The notes beneath the pieces are model-generated. The model had not been told where the DNA came from and ran no database searches. It saw nothing but the letters and a program-made list of their open reading frames with translations. From positions 1 through 64,000 of the forward strand of contig JACWDC010000007.1 of assembly GCA_014654415.1 (NCBI GenBank): a stretch of 64,000 nucleotides of DNA, given 5' to 3'. The first letter of the stretch is position 1, and every line of letters starts with the position of its first letter. Shown piece after piece: positions 39,787 to 48,076 of the stretch. The translations under genes were made by a program, and so were the position numbers. Origin of the DNA: Pelagibacterales bacterium SAG-MED05. GTDB taxonomy: Bacteria > Pseudomonadota > Alphaproteobacteria > Pelagibacterales > Pelagibacteraceae.

Positions 39787-39990
39787 ATGCCGTCTGGTAA
39801 AGTTAAATGGTTTAATTCAAAGAAAGGCTATGGATTTATTACTGATGATGAAACAAATAAAGACATATTCTTACATGTTTCAGCTTTAGAAGAATCTAAA
39901 TTAAGAGTATTAAAAGAAGAACAAAAAATAAAATTCGATATAAAAGAAGAAAAAAGTAAGCTCCAAGCAATTAACATTAAAAAGATTTAA
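39787..39990 (+). CDS. cspA: Cold-shock domain protein
   Basis: This small single-stranded nucleic-acid-binding protein of 67 residues has the RNP1-like motif KGYGFIT after GKVKWFNSK, and RNP2-like DIFLHVSAL. The start at 39787 is preferred to an in-frame ATG at 39772 because GAGAGGA lies between the two at ribosome-binding distance and the protein then begins MPSGKVKWF, as the family does. The C-terminal half is Lys/Glu-rich. It lies between rpsU and initiator tRNA. Confidence 0.93.
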   Translation: MPSGKVKWFNSKKGYGFITDDETNKDIFLHVSALEESKLRVLKEEQKIKFDIKEEKSKLQAINIKKI

Positions 39991-39995
39991 TTCAA

Positions 39996-40072
<77 letters not shown>

Positions 40073-40113
40073 ATCATGCTAAATTTTTTTTATTTTAAGA
40101 TAAAAGATCTTTG

Positions 40114-40287
40114 TTAGGGCTGTATATCATCATTATTTCTAGATTTAAGTTGTTTTAAAATATCTTTTTTTTTTTCGTTAGTATAACTACTCCAATTTGC
40201 TATTTCTTCGATAGTACGCCCACAACCCACACAAAATCCACTTTCTGAGTCCATCTGACAGATGTCAACACAAGGGGAATCGGTCAT
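40114..40287 (-). CDS. DUF1289 small cysteine protein
   Basis: This 57-residue protein begins [19 protein letters not shown] and continues [14 protein letters not shown], the DUF1289 pattern with cysteines spaced C-x3-C, then C-x2-C, a likely small metal site. No function is established for the family. A run of eleven A in the coding strand encodes three lysines. It lies convergent to tRNA-fMet and downstream of the B12-regulated genes, 33 bp from the membrane-protein gene. Confidence 0.9.
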   Translation of the reverse strand: MTDSPCVDICQMDSESGFCVGCGRTIEEIANWSSYTNEKKKDILKQLKSRNNDDIQP

Positions 40288-40320
40288 TAGTAAATTCGTC
40301 TTATTCCAAAAATAAAAAGT

Positions 40321-40821
40321 TTAATTGCCATTAATTTTGGAAATATTAAATTTTACTCTATCAAAACTGTATATCGTCTCTATTAATGATGAAAAAATTA
40401 AAGTTGATATGATGGTATAACCAAAAAAAGGTATTGCTAACGTGTAGCAACTAATTAAGCCTGATAGATTATATTCATACATTCCAGAAGTCCAAACGCC
40501 AAAATTTGTTATTATAAAAAATATTAAAGCTCCAAATAATGCTCCAGATATTCTTGATAAAAAACTGCTTCTAAAATACATCGAGGCAACACCTATCAAC
40601 AGCACACTACCCCAAGTCCAATGCGTGCCACTATGATACCCAATAATAAAATCTGTAACTGCAAAACTTATCAATAAAGCTGGTAAAAATCGTAAACCTA
40701 AAAATACAGGTACATAAAAACTTAACGCGATAAGGCTGGTAAAATTAGGTGGATGAGGAATAAATCTACTGGCTGCAAGTGACAAAAATATTCCAATTGA
40801 TATAACTAGGTTTTTTCTCAT
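40321..40821 (-). CDS. Small membrane protein, ECF S-component-like (DUF6580-type)
   Basis: This 166-residue membrane protein has about five hydrophobic helices and short loops. It starts MRKNLVISIGIFLSLAASRF, then PHPPNFTSLIALSF, and has FAVTDFIIGYHSGTHWTW in the middle. The pattern matches small S-component-like membrane proteins (DUF6580) that often sit beside B12 receptors. It follows btuB by 19 bp under the same riboswitch, so a part in cobalamin uptake across the inner membrane is inferred. No ATPase or T-component gene is nearby. Confidence 0.65.
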   Translation of the reverse strand: MRKNLVISIGIFLSLAASRFIPHPPNFTSLIALSFYVPVFLGLRFLPALLISFAVTDFIIGYHSGTHWTWGSVLLIGVASMYFRSSFLSRISGALFGALIFFIITNFGVWTSGMYEYNLSGLISCYTLAIPFFGYTIISTLIFSSLIETIYSFDRVKFNISKINGN

Positions 40822-40840
40822 AAGTTATAATTACAAACTA

Positions 40841-42701
40841 TCAATATTTCGATCTTAGAGATAGCTCAAAATTTCTTCCCTCTTGATTATAGCCATAGGG
40901 TTTTTGATAATACTCATCTGTAAGATTTGTACTACTTAATGCCCATTCCATGCCAAATAACTCTTTAGTCAATGACAGATTTATTATGTCTGTACTATCT
41001 ACTTTTTTTTCTTACAGATCCTACCCAATCTTCTGCTTTGCCGACATGCCTATAGTTAACATTCATACCAAATAAACCAGTATAACTTGAATTTAATTTT
41101 GCGTTATAATTAACACCATATTGTTTTTCTGGTCTTCTAAGTTGAGGTCTTCCATTTCCTTCCGAACTCTTAGAAAGAGTATTAGTTAAACTAACTCTTT
41201 GATTATCATTCTTAAAAGTAAAGCTACTCTCTAATCCTTCCTGTTCTATATCAAGTGTTTCGTTATAACCTCCGCTACTATTACTTCGATTTAAAACATC
41301 AGACACTGACCCTCTATAAGCTGTTGTTCCAAAAGAAATACTATCAGACAAATTATATTCAGCAGCAAGCTCTCTAGTTAAACTAGTCTCTGGTTTTGTA
41401 GTTAACATAGCTTTAAAGGCTCCATTATAAAAAGAAGATCCAGGGTTTCCACCGTGTAGAACATATAAATCTGGGTGTCTCACACCAGTTGACTCGGATA
41501 AACTTAACGTAAGCTTATCAATTAGTTTTGTAGCGTTTAATCTATAAGTAATATTCTCTCCACTATATTTATGAGAATCACCTCTAGTGTGTAAAGAGAG
41601 AGTGGTTGTTTCATCAATTTTGTATCCAGCATTCGAAAAAATTCCTAAGTTATCAGAATGTCCTTTAGCTGAATTACCGTAAGTACCATAAACCTGAAAA
41701 TCTCCTTTATCATATTTATAGTCACTACCAAAACCATAAGACAGGTTGTCTGAAAAGTTAATTTTTCTTTCAGCTTTTAAACTATAAGTTTGAGAATAAT
41801 ATTTATTTTTTTCTGCTTCATCATAAACTCGATCATACACATGAACATGTGAAGTAAAAGTATCAAGTTTTTTTTCTGTTTTATTTTCCAAACTTGATTG
41901 AAGCGCATACATAATATTTGTACCTGAAGCATATTCATCTGAGGATTTATCATATCCGGTTTCTGTTTTTCTTACGTATCCAGTTCCTTTAAATTTTAAA
42001 TTATCAGATAAGAATTTCTGAGTATTATAATTTAGTGATAAATTTTTTGTTCCATCAAGGTCTGGCTTGCTATTACCAGCAGAGATTTCTTCGGCTTGAG
42101 AAGACCCACCTTTAATATTATGGTGCCAACCATTATCGGTTATATAAGTATAATTTCCACTAATTGAATTATTTCGTCTATCAGAAGCATTGATAGATGC
42201 GCTATTTTCATAATCAATAGCAGTAACAAAATTGATTGCACCACCGATAGCAGCAGGTCCAAAGATTGCACCACTTGCGCCTTTATAAATTTCTATTTGT
42301 TGTAATCCTTGTAAGAAATCATAGCCAAAATCAAACATTGCTTTTGGAGAGCCTTGATCATTGATAGGTGTTCCGTTTAATAAAACCAATGTATGATTTG
42401 AATTTGTTCCTCTCATAAATATTGAAGTTTTTTGTCCGGTAGGTCCATCACTGTACACATCTATACCAGCTACATATTCTAAAACACTTCTTACATCTTG
42501 ATATCCAGAGTCAATCATCATTTTTTTTGTTATAACTGTTTTACCAAGTGAACTTTCAGTTATTTCGGAGGTATTAGGAGCGGAAAAAATAGTCAGACAA
42601 GGGGTGCCGCTTATATTTCTCCACTTACAGTTTTCCAATTCTTTACTTTCTAAAGGTAAATAAATTAATATTGATAGAATTATAGTAAATAATTTTTTCA
42701 T
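40841..42701 (-). CDS. btuB: TonB-dependent receptor, BtuB-like (single-base frameshift near the C-terminus)
   Basis: This outer-membrane receptor probably takes up cobalamin. It has a signal peptide (residues 1-19), a plug domain with SVLEYVAGIDVYSDGPTG, MRGTNSNHTLVLLNGTPIND and IEIYKGASGAIFGPAAIGGA (about residues 90-160), then a beta barrel. The straight frame stops at 40995 after VRKKSR. Removing one base from the run of eight T at 41003-41010 gives VRKKVDSTDIINLSL, then NLTDEYYQKPYGYNQEGR and the end LRSKY, a normal aromatic barrel terminus, for about 619 residues. A cobalamin riboswitch precedes it. Confidence 0.9.
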
Positions 42702-42717
42702 TTCAGCCTATGTATTT

Positions 42718-42738
42718 ATGAAGTTTTTAAAGCTTCAT
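42718..42738 (-). promoter_or_regulatory. Hairpin just upstream of the btuB start
   Basis: The sequence ATGAAG-N9-CTTCAT forms a 6-bp stem, extendable by A-T pairs, 16 bp before the btuB ATG. It lies between the riboswitch and the ribosome-binding region and could take part in translational control. No T-run follows, so it is not a simple terminator. Confidence 0.4.
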
Positions 42739-42811
42739 GTTAATAATATGCCGATGCTAATTTTACATTGTAGAATTTAGACTTTTTTCCTGGCCTTCAT
42801 TCAACAGCGGT

Positions 42812-42917
42812 CTATACTGGGTGGCGTTCGGGCTTAAACATAAGTTTTTACCGTTGCAGGAACAGTCAATGAATTACACATTGTTTCCCACCATGCATTC
42901 AGTATTAACACCCTGAT
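42812..42917 (-). promoter_or_regulatory. Cobalamin (B12) riboswitch upstream of btuB
   Basis: On the minus strand the conserved order of a cobalamin aptamer is clear: GGTGGGAA, then GACTGTTCCTGCAACGGTAA (the CTG-x2-CC-x-GCAACGGT core), then AAGCCCGAACGCCACCC (the B12 box region). The ends ATACTG and CAGTAT pair as P1 (42900-42905 with 42814-42819). It lies 110 bp upstream of the btuB start on the same strand. Binding of adenosylcobalamin would be expected to lower btuB expression. This is the only stretch over 300 bp without a gene (42702-43025); the rest of it holds the hairpin before btuB and the start region of the divergent radical SAM gene. Confidence 0.93.
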
Positions 42918-43025
42918 AGTTAAATTTTGTTTTTTTGTCAATAGAAGCATAGATATAGCCAATTAAAATGAAAAAAATCATTATGTTTTATTGAATTCTT
43001 CTAAGATATTTGTATAATTTACCTA

Positions 43026-45503
43026 ATGTCTGAAAATACATCCAAAATTTACCCTGAGAATGTATACAACGATAAAGCTCGGGACACTGAACAATATGAT
43101 GTTGTGTTATTACAGCTGCCTCTATGGGGACCCTATCACCCTCCACTAGCTCACGGTCTTTTAAAATCATATTTAAACCACAATGGAATATCTTGCAAAA
43201 CTATAGATATAAATGCCCATGTATATACCACGAGAGGAAAAAAATATTTTGACTTTTGGCATGTAAAATACAGTCAGACAGATAAACTTTTTATTAGAGA
43301 ACCTATGGTCGAAATGTATAAAGATTTTAGAACGCTAATGCTTTATTACATGAATGAAATAAAAAGAGCTAACCCAATTGTTGTAGGCTGTTCTGTATTT
43401 GACTCCTCTAGAATTCTTACAGAAGTTTTTTTAGATGATCTAAGAAGACATATTCCTGGAATTAAACATGTTCTAGGAGGACCTGGTGTTGCGCACTTTA
43501 TGAAAAATACAGATAGTTTATTAACTCTTGACCACATTGATGCAGTTTGCCAGGACGAAGGGGAAAATGCTATTGTTGATTATGTGAAGGCTGTAAAAAG
43601 TAACAGTGGAGAACCCGTAGCAGGAATAGTTTATAAAAAAGATGGAAAAATTATAACGGGTCCACCTTCAGCATATAAAGGGAAGCTTGATACTCTTCCA
43701 TATCCAGATTTCGAAGGCGCAAACTTACAACATTATATAAGAAGAACTTTGCCACTTTATTCTTCAAGAGGCTGCGTAAATAAATGCAATTACTGCAGCG
43801 CTATTGGCTTTATGACTAACAAAAGATATCCGTTTAGATTTAGGTCCGGAAAACGAATGTTCGATGAAGTTGTTTATTTTAAAAAAATATATCCGCAAGT
43901 TGAAGAAATTCGAATGGCTAATAACATCGACAATGGAAAAATGTCTGCCCTAGATGAGTTTTGTGATTTAATGATTGAGTCTGGCTTAAATGATGAGCTC
44001 ACATGGACAATGGAAAGTAGTGTTGTACGTAAGGAAATGAGAAAACCTGTTTATGAAAAAATGAGAAAGGCTGGCTGTACTTTTCTCACATATGGAGTGG
44101 AGACACCCGCAGAACACTTGTTAGAAAAGGTAGGAAAAACTCTAGCTCTTCAAAAAGGCGTAGATCTTCCCGCAATATTAAGAGAAGGTAAAGAAGCAGG
44201 AATAGATTTAACAATAAACATAATGATTGGTTTGCCGGGAGAAACTGAAGAAGATTTTCAACACTTGTGTAGATTTTTGGAAGAAAATAAAAATGCTTTA
44301 ATTATGGTTAATCCGGCAATACAGTTTTGTGAATATTATCCTGGATCCTCAGGAAATGCTAATCCAGAAAAAATTGGAATTGATATGTCAAAAGGAACTT
44401 TGATGTGGGAAACAAAAGATGGAACGAATACCTATCTTGTGAGAATGGATCGTTTTGAAAGATTTGCAAATTTACTTAAAAAATTAAAAATTGATAACTT
44501 TTTCCAAATTGAAGAAATATTTGACAAACATCAGAGGCTATTCGAATATTATTACGTTTCTAAAGATGCTAAAAATGCTGCCATTGAATATAACCAAATT
44601 CCTAAGGAAGATCTTACAGAAGAGACTACGGCTAAATTTTTAGAAATTACTACTGGTGATCGAACCGCTTTGGATAAATATATACAAAAACAAAAAAATC
44701 TCCAAGTAGCTAAGCTAGAAGATTATGTAACTTTTAGAGGGAGTATAGATGACGATTTTGTTAATGAGTCTTTATCAAATTTTATCAACGATTATGTGAA
44801 AATTAAACCTTATGATAGAGAGTATCCTATACACGAATGGAAACACAAAATTCGAAAAGTTCTTTTGGTTACTTCTGGTTATAATAAAATTGAATATCTG
44901 ATAAATGATATCCTTTTATCCTTAAACAAAATTGATAAAGCGGTAGTTACTGCTTATAATTTAAAGACAAGTACCACTAACAAATTTGAATTAATTAAAG
45001 AGTCTTTTGATGAACTAAGTTCATACATAGAAAAAACTAATAAAGGAATGGAAAATATTTTTTCTGTATTCTCCAGAAAAGTTAACAAAACTAATTATTA
45101 CTATAAGAAAGTTAACAAAATGATGAATTTGTTTGTAGAAGGAGTTGATGCTATTAATGGTAATCAGCAAGGCTCTTCTATGAATGGATCAAATAATAAA
45201 AAATTAAATTCTATATTAAAAGAATTATATAATTTGGCTAACTCGATTGATGAAAATGAAAATAGAGTTTTTTCAAAATTAATGTGGGAAACTCATTTTT
45301 TTGCTTTCTATAATAGAGTTGTAGGATACAGGAATACTGAAAGAGGAATTATTATGCTTCATACTGTAATTGATTTTCTTTTGAAAAAAATGATAGTATT
45401 AAGAGATAAGAAGGCTGCTTTAGATATTCCTAAAAGTAAAAAAACCAATGATTTTTTTAAGCCTACAGAAGACTCGAATCCTGTCTACGCAGGTAAGATT
45501 TAA
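43026..45503 (+). CDS. B12-binding-domain radical SAM protein with long C-terminal extension
   Basis: This 825-residue protein has an N-terminal B12-binding-like Rossmann region (about residues 20-200; VVLLQLPLWGPYHPPLAHGLL, then GCSVFDSSRI and HVLGGPGVAHF) and a radical SAM core with the cluster motif Cys250-x3-Cys254-x2-Cys257 in SSRGCVNKCNYCSA. MIGLPGETEEDF near residue 400 is also typical. The last 300 residues or so have no motif I know and are mostly helical and charged. Class B radical SAM enzymes do methylations or ring changes using cobalamin. It is divergent from the B12-riboswitch btuB operon. The reaction and substrate are unknown. Confidence 0.85.
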   Translation: MSENTSKIYPENVYNDKARDTEQYDVVLLQLPLWGPYHPPLAHGLLKSYLNHNGISCKTIDINAHVYTTRGKKYFDFWHVKYSQTDKLFIREPMVEMYKDFRTLMLYYMNEIKRANPIVVGCSVFDSSRILTEVFLDDLRRHIPGIKHVLGGPGVAHFMKNTDSLLTLDHIDAVCQDEGENAIVDYVKAVKSNSGEPVAGIVYKKDGKIITGPPSAYKGKLDTLPYPDFEGANLQHYIRRTLPLYSSRGCVNKCNYCSAIGFMTNKRYPFRFRSGKRMFDEVVYFKKIYPQVEEIRMANNIDNGKMSALDEFCDLMIESGLNDELTWTMESSVVRKEMRKPVYEKMRKAGCTFLTYGVETPAEHLLEKVGKTLALQKGVDLPAILREGKEAGIDLTINIMIGLPGETEEDFQHLCRFLEENKNALIMVNPAIQFCEYYPGSSGNANPEKIGIDMSKGTLMWETKDGTNTYLVRMDRFERFANLLKKLKIDNFFQIEEIFDKHQRLFEYYYVSKDAKNAAIEYNQIPKEDLTEETTAKFLEITTGDRTALDKYIQKQKNLQVAKLEDYVTFRGSIDDDFVNESLSNFINDYVKIKPYDREYPIHEWKHKIRKVLLVTSGYNKIEYLINDILLSLNKIDKAVVTAYNLKTSTTNKFELIKESFDELSSYIEKTNKGMENIFSVFSRKVNKTNYYYKKVNKMMNLFVEGVDAINGNQQGSSMNGSNNKKLNSILKELYNLANSIDENENRVFSKLMWETHFFAFYNRVVGYRNTERGIIMLHTVIDFLLKKMIVLRDKKAALDIPKSKKTNDFFKPTEDSNPVYAGKI

Positions 45504-45547
45504 GTTTTAAATCTTGATTTTTTACTATCTCCAAGAAAAACCTTAAC
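45500..45547 (-). pseudogene. Remnant of a transaldolase 3' end
   Basis: Reading the minus strand, these codons give VKVFLGDSKKSRFKT followed by TAA. The intact transaldolase at 47378-48076 ends VKGFLADSKKSKFKI followed by TAA, so 11 of 15 residues and the stop match. The stop also overlaps the radical SAM stop by the same TTAA as the intact gene overlaps typA. The rest of the gene is absent. The same frame can be extended to an ATG at 45595 (31 codons, hydrophobic N-terminus, antisense to typA), which I take as chance. Confidence 0.65.
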
Positions 45548-45563
45548 CATAGCAACCAAGATA

Positions 45564-47381
45564 ATGACAAATACAATCAGAAATATAACAATCATTGCAC
45601 ACGTTGATCACGGTAAAACAACTTTGATTGATAATTTAATGAAACAAAGCGGCTTATTCAGAGATAACGAAGTTGTTGAGGAAAGGCTTATGGACTCAGG
45701 TGAGCTTGAAAAGGAAAGAGGTATTACAATTTTAGCAAAGCCGACCTCAATAAATTGGAAAAACTCTAGGATAAATATAATTGATACTCCAGGTCACAGA
45801 GATTTTGCAGCAGAGGTGGAGAGAGTTTTACATATGGCAGATGGAGCTTTGTTATTAATAGACTCTGCCGAGGGCGTGATGCCGCAAACAAAATTTGTTT
45901 TAGCTAAGGCACTCAAACAAGGTTTAAAACCTATAGTAATTATAAACAAACTAGATAAATCAGACCAAAGAGCTAGTGAGGTTTTAGATGAAACATTTGA
46001 TTTATTTGTTAACTTGGATGCCAACGAAGAGCAATTAGATTTTCCCGTATTGTATGCTAGTGGTAGATCTGGGTGGGCCAGCAAAGAATTGGATGGGGCT
46101 AGAGAAAATCTCCATCCTTTATTAGATTTAATTATTGAAAAAGTAAATCCAGCTCCGTTAGATAAAGAAAAACCTTTTGCGATGTTGTCCACATTACTTT
46201 ATGCCGACAGCTTTTTAGGTAGAAGTTTAATTGGTAAAATTGCGCAAGGTACAGCTAGAGCAAATCAACAAATTAAAGCAATTAATCTTAAAGGTAAGAA
46301 AATTGACGAAGGAAGATTAACAAAAATTTTTAGATATGAAGGAACTAAAAAAGTTCCAATAGAAAAAGGTGAGGCTGGAGATATTGTGATTATAGCTGGT
46401 TTAGAGAAAGCAAATGTTGCCGATACTATTTGCGATTTAGAGATAAACGACCCTATAGACGCAACACCAATTGATCCTCCTACAATGTCTATAACAATTA
46501 CAGTTAATAGTTCGCCGCTTGCAGGAACAGAAGGTAAAAAATTAACTAGTACACAAATAAGAGAAAGATTAATTTTAGAAGCAGAAAATAATGTTGGAAT
46601 ATCATTCGATGAAAATAAAAATAAAGATGCTTTTATAATAAGTGGACGTGGAGAATTGATGTTAGAAATTTTACTTACTCAAATGAGAAGAGAAGGTTTT
46701 GAAATGACTGTTAGCCCGCCAAAAGTATTATTTCAAAAAGATAAAGAAGAAAATAAGCTTGAACCTTTAGAGGAAATTACAATGGATCTAGACGAGGAAT
46801 TCTCTTCAAGAATAATTGACTCGATGAATAGAAGAAAAGGAAAATTAACTGAGCTAAAAGATACAGGTAAAAATAAAAAAAGACTAATCTTTCATGCTCC
46901 GACTAGAGGATTAATGGGTTATACGAGTAGGTTTTTAACTCTAACAAAAGGAACTGGTGTGATAAATAGAATTTTTCACTCTTATGGAAAATACACTGGA
47001 GATATGGAAGGAAGAAGAAATGGAGCTTTAATTTCTATGGAAAATGGAAAAGCTGTTGCATTCGCAATATTCAATCTTCAGGCAAGAGGAGAAATGTTTG
47101 TAACACATAATGATCCTGTTTATGAGGGCATGATTGTTGGTCTAGCCTCTAAAAGTGGAGATTTAGAGATAAATGTAATGAAAGGAAAAAAACTTACAAA
47201 TATGAGAACACAAGGTACAGATGAAAATGTTGTCTTAACTCCAGTAAGAAAAATGGCAATAGCTGAACAACTAGGTATGCTTAATACAGACGAAGCACTT
47301 GAAATTACACCCAAGTCCTGCAGATTAAGAAAGTTAATTTTAGATCCTCATGAAAGAAAGAGGCAGTCCAGAGCTTCTTAA
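45564..47381 (+). CDS. typA: Ribosome-associated GTPase TypA/BipA
   Basis: This translational GTPase of the EF-G family has 605 residues, as usual. G1 is AHVDHGKTT (residues 12-20), the switch region has RGITILAKP, G3 is DTPGHRDF near residue 73 and G4 is NKLD near residue 127. The C-terminal TypA part has RGLMGYTSRFLTLTKGTG near residue 450 and TPKSCRLRKLILDPHERKR at the end. It acts on 50S assembly and stress or cold growth in other bacteria. The stop overlaps transaldolase by 4 bp on the other strand. Confidence 0.96.
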   Translation: MTNTIRNITIIAHVDHGKTTLIDNLMKQSGLFRDNEVVEERLMDSGELEKERGITILAKPTSINWKNSRINIIDTPGHRDFAAEVERVLHMADGALLLIDSAEGVMPQTKFVLAKALKQGLKPIVIINKLDKSDQRASEVLDETFDLFVNLDANEEQLDFPVLYASGRSGWASKELDGARENLHPLLDLIIEKVNPAPLDKEKPFAMLSTLLYADSFLGRSLIGKIAQGTARANQQIKAINLKGKKIDEGRLTKIFRYEGTKKVPIEKGEAGDIVIIAGLEKANVADTICDLEINDPIDATPIDPPTMSITITVNSSPLAGTEGKKLTSTQIRERLILEAENNVGISFDENKNKDAFIISGRGELMLEILLTQMRREGFEMTVSPPKVLFQKDKEENKLEPLEEITMDLDEEFSSRIIDSMNRRKGKLTELKDTGKNKKRLIFHAPTRGLMGYTSRFLTLTKGTGVINRIFHSYGKYTGDMEGRRNGALISMENGKAVAFAIFNLQARGEMFVTHNDPVYEGMIVGLASKSGDLEINVMKGKKLTNMRTQGTDENVVLTPVRKMAIAEQLGMLNTDEALEITPKSCRLRKLILDPHERKRQSRAS

Positions 47382-48076
47382 ATTTTAAATTTAGACTTTT
47401 TACTATCAGCCAAAAAACCTTTAACTGTATCGAGAGTTAATGCTTTGTAGCTTTTACCAAAAGAACTTATTTGATTAATAACTTTTGGAGGCATAGTTAT
47501 AATATTACATTTCAATTGTTTAGCTTGAATAAAATTATAGGCTTCTCTTGTGCTAGCCCAAAGAATTTCAATATTTTTATATTTTTTTGTTAAGGCAATA
47601 CTTTTATTAAATATTGGAATCGGATCTTTGCCTTTATCTGCCATTCTACCTGCAAATATAGATATGATTGATTTTGTTTTAATATTTAAACACTTAAAAA
47701 TTTTTGCCACCTGTTCAAAAGTATATATAGCTGTTATATTTAATTTTATACCTTTGCTGCTTAATTCTCTAATTACTGAACCCATAAAAAAACCTTTTGA
47801 ATTAACAACTGGTATTTTGACATAAACATTCTTGCCCCATTTATTAATCTTGTATGCTTGCTTGAGCATTTCTTTAGGATTATCTGCAAAAACCTCAAAT
47901 GAAATAGGTTTTCTTTTACAAGTTTTTAAAATCTTTAATGAATAATCTTTATAGTTTTTAGCTCCTGAAAGTCGCATTAAGCTTGGATTAGTTGTAAAAC
48001 CATCGACTAAATTTTTGTTATTAAAAAATTTTATAATCTTATAGTCAGCGCTGTCACAAAATATTTTTGTTTTCAT
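47378..48076 (-). CDS. tal: Transaldolase (TalC/fructose-6-phosphate aldolase-like)
   Basis: This short transaldolase-family enzyme has 232 residues. It begins with CDSADYKIIKFF, has DGFTTNPSLMRLSG near residue 25 and the Schiff-base lysine in NVYVKIPVV near residue 87, then ITAIYTFEQV. The family includes transaldolases and fructose-6-phosphate aldolases; a transaldolase role with tkt in the pentose pathway is the likelier one. It overlaps the pntB end by 1 bp and ends FLADSKKSKFKI. A broken copy of that end lies at 45500-45547. Confidence 0.9.
   Translation of the reverse strand: MKTKIFCDSADYKIIKFFNNKNLVDGFTTNPSLMRLSGAKNYKDYSLKILKTCKRKPISFEVFADNPKEMLKQAYKINKWGKNVYVKIPVVNSKGFFMGSVIRELSSKGIKLNITAIYTFEQVAKIFKCLNIKTKSIISIFAGRMADKGKDPIPIFNKSIALTKKYKNIEILWASTREAYNFIQAKQLKCNIITMPPKVINQISSFGKSYKALTLDTVKGFLADSKKSKFKI

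Noticed and set aside
45500-45595. 31-codon minus-strand frame with a membrane-like N-terminus and a DSKKSRFKT tail
   Set aside because: The hydrophobic half is antisense to the first codons of typA, and the tail is better explained as a transaldolase remnant; kept only as an alternative.
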